Below, piece by piece: positions 37,242 through 49,000 of a DNA stretch of 64,000 bases. The notes below the pieces were generated by a model. It did no database searches. It saw nothing but the letters and a program-made list of their open reading frames with translations, and was not told the DNA's origin. The position numbers and the translations under genes were made by a program. How positions within the stretch are numbered: the stretch's first letter is position 1; every line of letters begins with the position of its first letter. The DNA comes from Diadema setosum (taxonomy: Eukaryota > Echinodermata > Echinoidea > Diadematoida > Diadematidae), in NCBI RefSeq assembly GCF_964275005.1, contig NC_092689.1, forward strand, positions 8,575,200 through 8,639,199, written 5' to 3'.

Positions 37242-37501
37242 TTCGCAGGTTTTCCAGCTCTGCAGAGGTGGGCTCTTCGAAGAGCTCCCCCTTCGAAGAC
37301 CACGCCCTCTTTTTCTCACAGTACGACTGGGTCAGGTCCATCCCCGTGGTCGAGGTGGGCATCGACGGAGATGCCAAGACGGTGATCGTCCGCTGGGAAG
37401 ATGGCGACAGCCAGCAGTACCCATGTGTGTGGCTGCGGTGTAATTGCCACTGTGACGACTGTTACAGCACGCACGCCCACGGGAAGCTGAAATATATGCA
37501 G
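37242..37501 (+). CDS. BBOX1: BBOX1 exon: N-terminal zinc-binding domain
   Basis: Acceptor CTATCTTCATTTTCAG, donor CAG/GTGAGG. It opens with a basic-Ser segment RRFSSSAEVGSSKSS, then EVGIDGDAKTVIVRWEDGD, a WLRCNCHCDDC zinc motif (three cysteines matching the zinc-binding cysteines of the human enzyme) and KLKYMQ. No ATG precedes it in frame within the open stretch, so the start codon lies in an upstream exon. It enters needing one base and leaves in phase 0. Confidence 0.93.
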
Positions 37502-40500
37502 GTGAGGAGTATCTGTAATGGGTTTTTCTGGAGATTTGCCGGAGTTATTCCATAGATCCGATTTAAGAATATTGTCAGAAAGGGTATAGAAATGCAATCT
37601 ACTTATACCGTCACCGAACTTCCCTGCAGTGGATGTTAGGTGATACATATTACTTACCTGAACCTTTGATGGTGAAAACATGTCATTAAGTTCCCATCGT
37701 AAGGACTTTGTATAGTTGTAAGGCTTTTTGGCATTTTTTTTTTTACAGGGATTCGAAAAGTATCCCCATTCCCCTTATACCCTATCTTTTTTTTTTTTAA
37801 CAACTGATTAAACCTATACATTCCACCGACCATTGGAGGCTCATCTGATCCCTAAAAAGTAAAATTTCGGCGTTCCGATGGGTTTCGATGAAATCTGATC
37901 CAACAGGCTCCATAGATTGGCACCAAGGCTCACCAAGGATGATGCCAATGCCAGAATTGAGCCCGAGCCAAGTAATACCCCAATTCCACAGATATTTTTT
38001 TTTCTTTGCCATCGGTCACTCGTCGGAAGCAAAGTTTGGGGCTTCCGGTCACCGACTGAAGTGTGTTGAATCGCAGTACGATTGATCCGACTTATGTAGG
38101 TCGGCTATCAGGTCAGTACCATACATGTTGGGATCGAGTGATCCGATGGGGCAAGATAGTCCGATGAGGATCACGGGCGACATGTCTGACACTGACTTAA
38201 TGTAAGTCGGATTCATCAGACTACAATCCTATGCACAACGGTTGGTGGCTGGAAGTAACAAACTTTTCTTCCGACAAATGACCGATGAGAAAAAAAAAAA
38301 TCTCTGTGGAACGAGGGTATAACTGATAATGTCTGTACGAGTGGCAAGTTACGTTAATGTAATTAAGATTAGTGGCCTTGATGGGGTTAATGAGATTCCT
38401 CATTGTTTCATTTAGCACCTGGACCTTGATGTCACAGCCAGGGAGGCGACTATCAGCGAGGACAGTCACACTGTTACCGTCACTTGGAGTGACGGGCACG
38501 TGACCAATATGCCAAGCAACTGGCTGCGCTGCAACCGGTTCGACCAATCGGAGGCGGACCCTGTGTCGGATAGCAAACTGAACTTGTGGGGATCTGACGT
38601 GATGACATCCGAGCGACTGCAGACGTTCCGGTTCAAGGACCTCCTAGAATCGAACGAAGCTCTCCTGGACTGGCTGCAAGAGATCCAGGTAATGATGCAG
38701 GGTTCATTAACCTCTGCTGAGTCCTGATAGAACTTTGCACTCTTTCAGGCTGAGATGCATGTTGTACGCCGTGTTCACCGTGACGCTGTGCTCGTACGAA
38801 CTACCCAAAGAGACCTCTACTATTACACATTTGCGAAAAGTCCCATCACGAAGCAAATAATAACTAATATAGTACCTCAATTTAAATTTTAAAAATGATG
38901 TTATTTGTCACGACTGTTTGTTAAAATCAAAGTCTGAGAGCTATCACGTGACTAGCCTATTATTTGGATTAAAGGCCCAGCTTTACTTTCCATAGAGAGT
39001 TACTACTGACTGGTTTTAACAACCGCTCGATTTCTATTGTAAGATAGCTACAGGTTTAGGGCCCTGTTTCATAAAGCTGTTCGTAAAGTGATCAGTTCTG
39101 ATGTGCTATACTTGTAAGAATTTCCATAATTCAGCACAAGAACTGATCACCAGTCGCTCGTAAGTTGTTCGTAACTTTACGAACAGCTTTATGAAACATC
39201 CCCAGGGACGCAGACTGTAAACATGAGTCCTGCACGCTTCAAGTCCTGAGGAGCACTCTGGTTTATTTTCAGACTGGCTTGCCCTCAGCAAAACTCAACA
39301 TCATGGACATGATCTGCACAAACTGTATTTACATATTTACATATTCAGATGAACTAAGAGGACCAATAGGAGTAACAGAAATGGAAGAGACCAACTAAAA
39401 TGAAAGAACCCAATTCACTCAGACTACCAATGAAAACAAAGCGTATGAAGGTGGCAACAAGCTGGGGTGAGAACTGTAGACATGGAATGTTAAACAAAAT
39501 TAGGATCAGATGTGACAACAAGCTGAGGTGATAACTGTAAACACGGATGGAAAAGAGTGGTGGGAAAGAAGTAGAGTACAGAAATGGAGTACAGGTTAAT
39601 GAGATGTGGGACAGCTTAAGAACTAACCAAACTGAGGTACTTAACAAACTTAGACTGGAAAGGAGATAAGCTTTGCTGTCTTACACTATGAACTTATTGC
39701 AGTTGTTTGTATGTGCGATTCAGCTAACTTTTTGATAATACTTGTATGAAACAGACAATGCACAATCCTTGGTCGGGCGTATATGAAAATAATCCACATT
39801 CGTAACTGTTGAACTGTCCAAAACACACTTCTCTTCGCCATTTGTGTCTGTTCGAACTTACTATAGGGTTGACAATACTATCGCCCTGTATAATGTGCAT
39901 CACTTGCATACTCACCTAAAGAGAGTTCATTATATCCTGGAACATTTCAGTTATGAGGCACATGTCTACATCCTCCTTTTATTTGCTAAAGTGACCCTCG
40001 AGTACTTCCATCAGGAACTTGTAAATATCACCCTCCTAAACAACAGAAACCTTCATTGTAATATCAATAATCATTTCAGAAACGTTTCAGGATAGAGGCG
40101 CTTACACTTATCTTGTTCTTTCCTATAGGTCAGAGATTTTCTGTGACTCTGTCAATTCAAGCGTAGTGTATTATAATGTTAATCAGAAATGAACTTTTTC
40201 GGTTTACATTGAATCCAATTTTCGTAGAAGTATTTTGACTTGGTATCTTCCACGTTACCCTTAATATGGAACAAATAGTTAACTATGTGTAAAATGTGTG
40301 AATATAGTGTGTTCACAGTGTTGCCACAGTGTGAAATTACAAACTATGTGGATCACCACATACAACTCACATAGTCATACAGAGTTACCACAGCTTACCA
40401 CATAATGTCTACATATTTACATATTCAAATGAACTAAGAGGACCAATAGGAGTAACAGAAATGGAAGAGACCAACTAAAATGAAAGAACCCAATTCTCTC

Positions 40501-43415
40501 AGACTACCAATGAAAACAAACCGGATGAAGGTGGCAACAAGGTGGGGTGAGAACTGTAGACATGGAATGATAAACAAAAGGATCAGATGTGACAACAAGC
40601 TGAGGTGATAACTGTAAACACGGATGGAAAAGAGTGGTGGGAAAGAAGTAGAGTACAGAAATGGAGTACAGGTTAATGAGATGTGGGACAGCTTAAGAAC
40701 TAACCAAACTGAGGTACTTAACAAACTTAGACTGGAAAGGAGATAAGCTTTGCTGTCTTACACTATGAACTTATTGCAGTTGTTTGTATGTGCGATTCAG
40801 CTAACTTTTTGATAATACTTGTATGGAACAGATAATGCACAATCCTTGGTCGGGCGTATATGAAAATAATCCACCTTCGTAACTGTTGAACTGTCCAAAA
40901 CACACTTCTCTTCCCATTTGTGTCTGTTCGAACCAAAGAGATTTTTCTCCTCCCCACCACTAGAGGGCGGACTCTACAATGGAGTCAGTGATTTCATGGG
41001 GGCCGCCATAGCTCACTTAACAATGGCGGACTTTGCGTACTATGTATACATTTCTACAGCGCGTATTACGCGAACTTCTGAACTTTTACGCGAGTACGCA
41101 CTTGATTTTGGCTGCTCCTCGGTTGCTCGTTTGGTAGTGTGTTAGCACGAGGGGTGAGCCTACCGTTGTACCGCCTCGTTGTCATCCAATGCTCCCCTTG
41201 CGCTCACAAAACAATAGTGCAGGGCGTATGAAGACTCCGCACTCTAGCAGTCACTGGGGAAAATCTCTTTGGTTCGAACTTACTATTGACCGATTCTGTG
41301 ACGCGCTATGTGTATTTTTGGCATGGGCAGCGCCATTACTGCGGTGTCTCAGCCGACCCCCCCCCCCTTCTCTCTCCCCACCCCTCTCACGCGCGCAGAA
41401 TGAAAAACTGATGCATGGTTGTTTTAGCCAATGGGCATCTCGTACTGAGTGCGCGAATGCTTGCTTAGTGCGCGAACCTTTGTTACAAGTGCGCGATAAA
41501 CATGCTGCCCGTGGGGAGGGGGAGAGTAGGGGGGGGGGGGTCGGCTGAGACACCGCAATTTGAGCTCATGGCCGCGCCCAGTGCCATAAAATGTCTGCTG
41601 CCCTCAACGAACCCGAATCGGTCAATAGGGTTGACAATTCTTACTATCGCCCTGTATAATGTGCATCACTTGCATACTCACCTAAAGAGAGTTCATTATA
41701 TCCTGGAACATTTCAATTATGAGGCACATGTCTACATCCTCCTTTTATTTGCTAAAGTGATCCTCGAGTACTTCCATCAGGAACTTGTAAATATCACCCT
41801 CCTAAGCAACAGAAACCTTCATTGTAATATCAAAAATCATTTCAGAAACGTTTCAGGATAGAGGCGCTTACACTTTTCTTGTTCTTTCCTATAGGTCAGA
41901 GGTTTTCTGTGACTGTCAATTCAAGCGTAGTGTATTATAATGTTAATCAGAAATGAACTTTTTCGGTTTACATTGAATCCAATTTTTGTAGAAGTATTTT
42001 GACTTGGTATCTTCCACGTTACCCTTATGAAACAAACACAGTGTTACCACACTGTGTTCACATGTGTTAACTATGTGTAAAATGTGTGAATATAGTGTGT
42101 TCACAGTGTTGCCACAGTGTGAAATTACAAACTATGTGGTTCAGTCACCACATACAACTCACATAGTCATACAGAGTTACCACAGCTTACCACATAATGT
42201 CTACATATTTACATGAACTAAGAGGACCAATAGGAATAACAGAAATGGAAGAGACCAACTAATTTGAAAGAACCCAATTCACTCAGACTACCAATGAAAA
42301 CAAACTGGATGAAGGTGGCAACAAGCTGGGATGAGAACTTTAGACATGGAATGTTAAACAAAAGGATCAAATGTGACAACAAGCTGGGGTGAGAACTGTA
42401 AACACGGATGGAAAAGAAATAACACGGATGGAAAAGAGTGGTGGGAAAGAAGTAGAGTACAGAAATGGAGTACAGGTTAATGAGATGTGGGACGGCTGAA
42501 GAACTAACCAAACTGAGGTACTTAACAAACCTAGACTGGATAGAAGTTGATAAGCTTTGCTGTCTTACACTATGAATTAGAAATACATTGCAGTTATTTG
42601 TATGTGCGATTCAGCTATCTTTTTAATAAAACTTGTATAAAACAGATAATGCACAATCCTTGGTCGGGCGTATATGAAAATAATCCACATTCGTAACTGT
42701 TGAACTGTCCAAAACACACTTCTCTTCGCCTTTTGTGTCTGTTCGAACTTACTATAGGGTTGACAATACTATCGCCCTGTATAATGTGCATCACTTGCAT
42801 ACTAACATAAAGAGAGTTCATTATATCCTGGAACATTTCAATTATGAGGCACATGTCTACCTCCTCCTTTTATTTGCTAAAGTGATCCTTATAGTACTTC
42901 CGAACTTGTAAATCATCACCCTCCTAAGCAACAGAAACCTTCATTGTAATATCAATAATTATTTCAGGAACGTTTCAGCACAGAGGCGCTTACACTTATC
43001 TTGTTATTATTTCCTATATCAAAGGCCAGAGGTTTTTTGTAACTCTGTCAATTCAAGCGTAGTGTATTATAATGTTAATAAAAAATCAGCTTTTTCGGTT
43101 TACAATGAATCCAATTTTTGCAGAAGTATTTTGAATTTCTCTTCCACGTTAGTTCCATCATTACAAAAAAAAGTTTTAATAATCTGAAGTAAGATGTAGC
43201 TCCTTTATATAGCAGCGCTTGAACTCGAAAGTTTTATAGTGATCCATTCAGACCATGAATATTTCTCCTATTAAAGGCCTACTAACGAACTATATTCCGT
43301 GTATTTGTAATTTGTAATGCACTTTTGATAGATGGAATATAGTTTACACTCCTGGGTTATTGCTATGTTTATCATGTCTGGGCCCAGTTTTCTGGTCATT
43401 TGAGGCAGGTTCTTC

Positions 43416-43458
<43 letters not shown>

Positions 43459-44854
43459 TTTGTGTATAATATATGTGTGCTTGGTGTAAACCGGTCTTGA
43501 GTACCCCAGACCTCCCCTCACTACCTTCAATGATTATGATGAAGTCAACCAACTTATTCAAGATAATCCCATTTTTTTTTTGTTCAAATCCACTTTATAT
43601 CTCACTTCTTCTTCTTCTATTCTTTTTAGATAGAGAGGTAACTATAACAACTGTAACATGAATTCATGATATAGCAAAGTAGCGGCCGCTTTATCTTTAC
43701 ATTATAAAGATGAATTCATCATCCTACTTCAACTCCATTTTCTTCGTTCATCCAATGCGAATTCCCTTATACACCATGTACACTGTATCTTCTTCCCAAT
43801 GTGTTCATTTAGCCTTCAGTCCTATTTTCAATGGTCAAGTTGGATTCTTGTCATAATGTTCTTGTCTATCTATAAATTGCGAGGATTTCTTGAAACTTGA
43901 CTTGTTGAATACAAGCCTTCTATTCTGCCAGATGTTCACTTTTGTGTTCTTTACAAGACTAGTACATTTCTCCCCTTTGTCCCTAATTCTTTACCTGTGT
44001 TTTGTTCATATATACTATGTAATTTGAAGCCAAAGAGAAGTATATGTATCTCTTTAGATGTAAAACAGTAGCATGTAATTATCGACGTACGCCTTGAAGA
44101 TATTGATTGTATACAATGAGAATATGTAAAGATAATAATTTTTGAAATTGAGGTTTGTTTTTTGTTTTTTTTTGTCTCGCCCGCGCTTGATAGGTGTCAC
44201 TTTTCTGTCGCCGGTGGTGTACTCTCTCTATTACTATCCACAGCTTTGAGCTATGATCACCAAACTCACACCACAGGTATATAACCTAAGAATGCTGGTG
44301 AAATTTGAATATTATATATATGAAGTCATACAAGGTCAAAGGTCAAAAGGTCAATGAACAAACATTGAAAACACTATAATCACAAAATGCGATATGCGGG
44401 CGAGACATTGCTTGCCGTTTTGCCTTATTAAGCGTAATGGACGCCAGCTGCAGCAATTTTGTTTTGTGTCTGCAACCAATTTCAGACTCTCGGTATTGCA
44501 CTTGTCCAAGAGGTGCCGACAGTTTCACACCAGATCTACAAACTTGGGGAGCGAGTGGGCTACATGGCTAACAGCTCATACGGGTGAGTCTTTCCTTTTT
44601 CCTACATGCATGGATTTGCTTTTAAAGAACACAGTTCTTGCCATTTCAGCAAGAGCTAATTCATCCGGCTTCATGTTTCTTTCAGCTCCTATTGGATTGG
44701 AGTGTCAGGAAAGACAGGATGTTTCATCGGAGTAAGCGCGAATCACACGAAAGCTGTAAATGCTATTAACTCGCACCGCATTTCCTCATGTGCTATGTGA
44801 AAGAGTTGTGTACCATGTGTTCTACGAATACATACTGACACACACACAGACACA

Positions 44855-44892
<38 letters not shown>

Positions 44893-46016
44893 CGTACGAT
44901 TAAGCGTGGGGAATGCAACACTTTTGGGTCTCCAAAATGGTCAGTGATTTTGGCTCAGTCGGTAGTGCGTCTGCCTCCAGAACAAAAGAACCCGGGTTCG
45001 ATTCTCGGCCTTTCCACAAAGTATCTGGTTTTTTTTGTGTGTTTTTTTTAAAATCTAATGACAAGCTTAAAGTGTTGGTTTGTCGCGAGTTATGCCGAGT
45101 TACATGAAGAAGTTAAGCGAGTTATCGCGAGTGCCTCTTTCAGAAAACTCACGTTAATATGCCCGAGCTACAACTCGGCTGAATGGAAACCAAGTGGTTT
45201 GACTCGAGTCTCGAGGTGGAATCTCGAGGAGCCGCTGCGTCTCCGCGACGTCCCCTGAGATAAGACTGGTCTCCGGGGGGGGGGGGGGGGGTCGCGATGA
45301 GAAAATCGAGTATGTTCGACTTTTTGGAGACATTTTCCAGTCTCCTGCTAGTCTCGGAGACGTCTCCGCGACTAAGAAGACGTCTCGGAGACATCGCGAC
45401 TTCCGGGTAAACAAATAAGTTGTCACCTTGTTTGGAGTTGTCGCGGACGTATATATCCCTGAAGTCGCCTCCTTGGTGAGAGAGCAAGTCATTCCTTCGT
45501 CTTTAGAGTAGCGAGAGTCGCGGCAAAGTCTCCTCCGGTGAGACAGGCCCTCTATAGTTCGTTACAAAACCTGGTCTCCCAGACTCAATTAAGACTTCTC
45601 AAAGAGATATTAAAGGTTCCGTTTACGTTTGGGAACAATGATTTCAAAAATTTTCAAGATATGACATTTAATGCATATGTGTACGTCTGTTGTACAACAA
45701 AATATCCTATCATATAAAAATTTTCGCGATAAAGTCCAAGATATAAGGAAATATCTGTATTTTTCTCAATTAACTACAACTGTAGACGGTTTAGTCTGGA
45801 AACATTTCTGTTATAACTATTGTTGACATTTTGCATATTTAACAATACCTAACATCGATTTTACTTTTGTTTGCATTTTTTTTTTCTTTGTGAGATATCA
45901 TGAGGTACTGCAGGGTCTATAGAGTCCATTGCGAGCTTGTTACAAGTAATGCGACTGTACACTTTGTACACCGATAGGATTCAGTGTGTGTGTGTATGTG
46001 TGTGTGTGCGTGTGCC

Positions 46017-46047
<31 letters not shown>

Positions 46048-49000
46048 CGTGTGTGTGTGTGCTTTCCCAGATTATAACGTACACCACCCGGATGAGATGG
46101 GAGTGATCTCGTGGCTTTGAACAGTGTTTTTTCGTCTCGTCTTCCTTGCATGGCAGAACTCACTCTGACGTCATTGCCGTGAAGGGCGCCGATATGCTGG
46201 GATTCTCCAATGGCTACCTCCAGCCACACACAGATTTCTCCTACTGCATAAACCCACCTGCTGTAAGTATCAAAACTATCATGGTATGTGCATGCACGCA
46301 TGTGTGTGTTTGTATCCATGTACTCCTATGTGTGTTTGGGGAGGGATGGGAGAATGTAGATGTGGGAGTATGTAGATGTACGTCAGACACCTTATCGAGA
46401 GTTCCATGGTTCTTTGAATGTGAATTGTATGGTATTATGACGTGTGTATGTGTGTGTGTGTGTGTTTGCAATATCCCCGCCCTTTTCTCCTGCTCCTCCT
46501 CCTCCATTTCCAACACAATAACCACGTCTTTCTCCTCTTTCTCTGTCTGTGCATGTACCATTGCTCCTTCCTCGTCTTTTACGTCTCCGATCTCCCTCCC
46601 TCCGATCGTCCCCCATGTCCACATCTTCTTCTGACATTCGATTTGTTTTCTTTTGCTTGTTCTGTTTTCATTCTTCGTCGCTTTACCGCTTTTCTTCTCT
46701 CTTCTCCATCTTTCCTGCTCCTTCTCCATCTCATCTCATCTCACAACGCCTCTTCCTCTTCTCTCTTCGTTGTCTCATCCATCCTCTTGTCAGGTTGGGA
46801 TGTTCCACTGCATCAAGAACACGCCCACCAAGGGTGGGGAAAGCTTGCTCATCGACGGCTTCAAGGCGGCCATAGAACTGAAGGAGACCGACCCAGCAGC
46901 GTTCGGTCTCCTCACTACCAACGAGGTGGAACACGTGGCCCTGGCGCGCAGCAAGAGTATCACCAAACATGGCTTCTACCACCACGCCCGACACCCTCTC
47001 ATCAGGTTGGTTGAGTCGGGGGCGGGGGGGGGGGGGGGTGGAAATTTAAAGGACAAGTCCACCTTCATATATATACATGTTGATTGAGTGAATGCAGCTA
47101 TATTAGTAGAACACATCAGTGAAAGTTTGGGGTAAATATGACAATCCATTCAAAAGGTATGAATTGTTTAACGTTCTGCGCAGTCACTGCTGGATGAGAA
47201 GACTATTGCAGTGTAGGATGTCACATGCCTGGAACGATATAAGGAAAATATAAAGAGAATTTCACCTTTTTTTTTCTTAAACATTATCAATGATAAAGTT
47301 CAGCGCATTTAATTACTGCTTCCATTATTGGCTTCATGTACACCAAAAACTGATCAATTTCTTGATATAAACTTTTCTTTTAATCATTTTGCTGAGGTAG
47401 GATAACTATAGGTTTATGTAAGAATACACTGAGTCATAGATTTCAAAATATTTCCAACTACATAATAGGCAGAAATATTTGATGTATGTGAAGATGTCTA
47501 ACAGCTTAAGAGAAAGGGAAGAAAGTTCAGCATTATTTCATCCATACAGACTGGACCCATTCGGGCAGCTCAAACAAGTGACTTTCAACGAGATTTACCA
47601 TGCGTCGCTGGTCCGAATCCCCGTTGAGGGCGTGGTTCCAATGTTCTCCGCCATCAAGGCGTTCAACAACATTCTTCTGCGGGACGACAACGTGTTCAAG
47701 TACAAATTGGAACCAGGTATGTGACCTGGAGAACAAACCAAGAGGATGGAAATGTTTCGTTCTTACAAAGTTCCTTCAATTTCCATGTAGTTTCTCACAA
47801 CTTGATATCAGTTGAACTTGCAGCCTCGTTTCCAAAACATCCTGATATTATGTTGTTACATCTTCTGGGAATTGGGGTCATCGGAATACGATGAATGGGC
47901 CAGCAAACCACATCAAAGCTTTTGTATTTTTCGAGCGTTCCACGGCTGAATCTACCCTCAAGCCTGCACATGGTTGATTGGAATTTATGTGCCTCATGTT
48001 ATTGTTGCCATGTTCTGGCATCTATAACTGATTTCTCATGATACATGTCGCTGTTTGTCTGTTTGTTTCTTTGCTCTCATTCTCTCAGTTCCCTATATAG
48101 TTCTTTCCTTTACACTTCATACCTCTTAACTTCATTCTATTCGTTTTTCTTATCCTCTTCATTTCCGTCTTCTCCTTTTTCCTTGTTCCCATATATCTTA
48201 TTAATCCCTTTTAATTGCAATGCATATCCTTTATTGGAGAGACAAGATAGAACTGACTAAATTCAGTCAGTAAATCTGCTCAGGAATCAGACGGAATTTC
48301 TTGCTAAGTGAGGCCATAAACATGAAGTCGGAAATCTTCTTTAATATATTGCCAATTTATGATTCACTTATAGATTTAGTGACTTAGAGATTTAGAGAGT
48401 GTAGGCCTACACCACTTTTATTATTATTATCATCATTGTTATTATTTTTTTTTGGATATATTTTCAACCGAAATAAACAATAGTATAAACGACCAAAAAT
48501 GGGGCGTAAATGAAAGGAGAGTATATGAAAGAGGGTATCTCACTGGGCTTGAAACTAGTTCGCGACTAGTTCACAACTCCAGATTTTGCTAGTTGCAGAG
48601 ACGTCTCCTGAAAATTACAGAGTCTCCGATTAGTGGCAAGAAATTTAAACATGTTCGATTTTTCGCGAAGTCTCCGCGACGTCTCCGAGACGTCTCCATC
48701 AACTGCGGAGACGTCGCGGAGACTAATCATATTATCCGCGACTGCCGAGACGTCTCCGCGATGTCTCCACGATGTCTCCGAGACGTCTCAGAGACGTCGC
48801 CGAGACCTGCTGGAGATCAGAAAAACTGGTGAGAGGTCGCGGAGACGTCTCCGCGACTCTATTTGACGCTGTTTGACCTACTTTAAAACCACGTGACCCA
48901 TCTGCGTGCTGACATCCTGCCTAGATCAAGTCAGGTGATCCTGCAACGGCTCTCTCATATTTGAAATTTTTTGACACCTGCCATAACTCGTCTCAGATAC

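Larger units (their letters stand above)
39331..43150. repeat. Tandem triplication of an approximately 1.08-kb unit in a BBOX1 intron
   Basis: Units start near 39331, 40410 and 42200 with ACATATTTACAT...GAACTAAGAGGACC and pass through ATGGAAGAGACCAACTAA, CTTGGTCGGGCGTATATG, TGACAATACTATCGCCCTG and TTCCACGTTA. Units 1 and 2 also carry a linker rich in ACTATGTG/CACATAGT. Unit 2 is lengthened by two DNA elements (40934-41271, 41286-41625); unit 3 lacks the linker at its end. The units are highly similar with small indels. Confidence 0.9.
38689..44485 (+). other. BBOX1 intron of 5.8 kb, repeat-rich
   Basis: Holds a palindromic MITE (39060-39204), a triplicated 1.1-kb unit (39331-43150) with two nested DNA elements, an AT microsatellite (43419-43456) and an AGGTCAAAGGTCA string at 44334-44346. 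The minus-strand frames that recur in each triplicated unit are repeat artefacts. Confidence 0.85.
44584..46156 (+). other. BBOX1 intron with SINE head and GAGACGTC-rich segment
   Basis: Contains a CA microsatellite (44838-44888), a tRNA-like SINE head (44936-45030), a GAGACGTC-rich foldback segment (45060-45560) and a GT microsatellite (45985-46061). Confidence 0.8.

Noticed and set aside
39354..39647. Near-identical 96-97 residue minus-strand frames at 39354, 40434 and 42218
   Set aside because: They come from the triplicated intron repeat. The differences among copies include frame-changing indels, so there is no sign of protein-level selection.
39844..40095. 83-residue plus-strand frame, repeated at 41502-41861
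   Set aside because: Same triplicated repeat; no start context and no family similarity.
44936..45030. tRNA gene
   Set aside because: Box A and B are present but no complete cloverleaf or acceptor stem forms; scored as a SINE head. The same holds for 1621, 52842 and 53421.
46146..47087. Several long overlapping frames on both strands around the BBOX1 exons
   Set aside because: They read through introns with CT-rich sequence; only the parts within 46157-46262 and 46794-47005 in the stated frames are coding.
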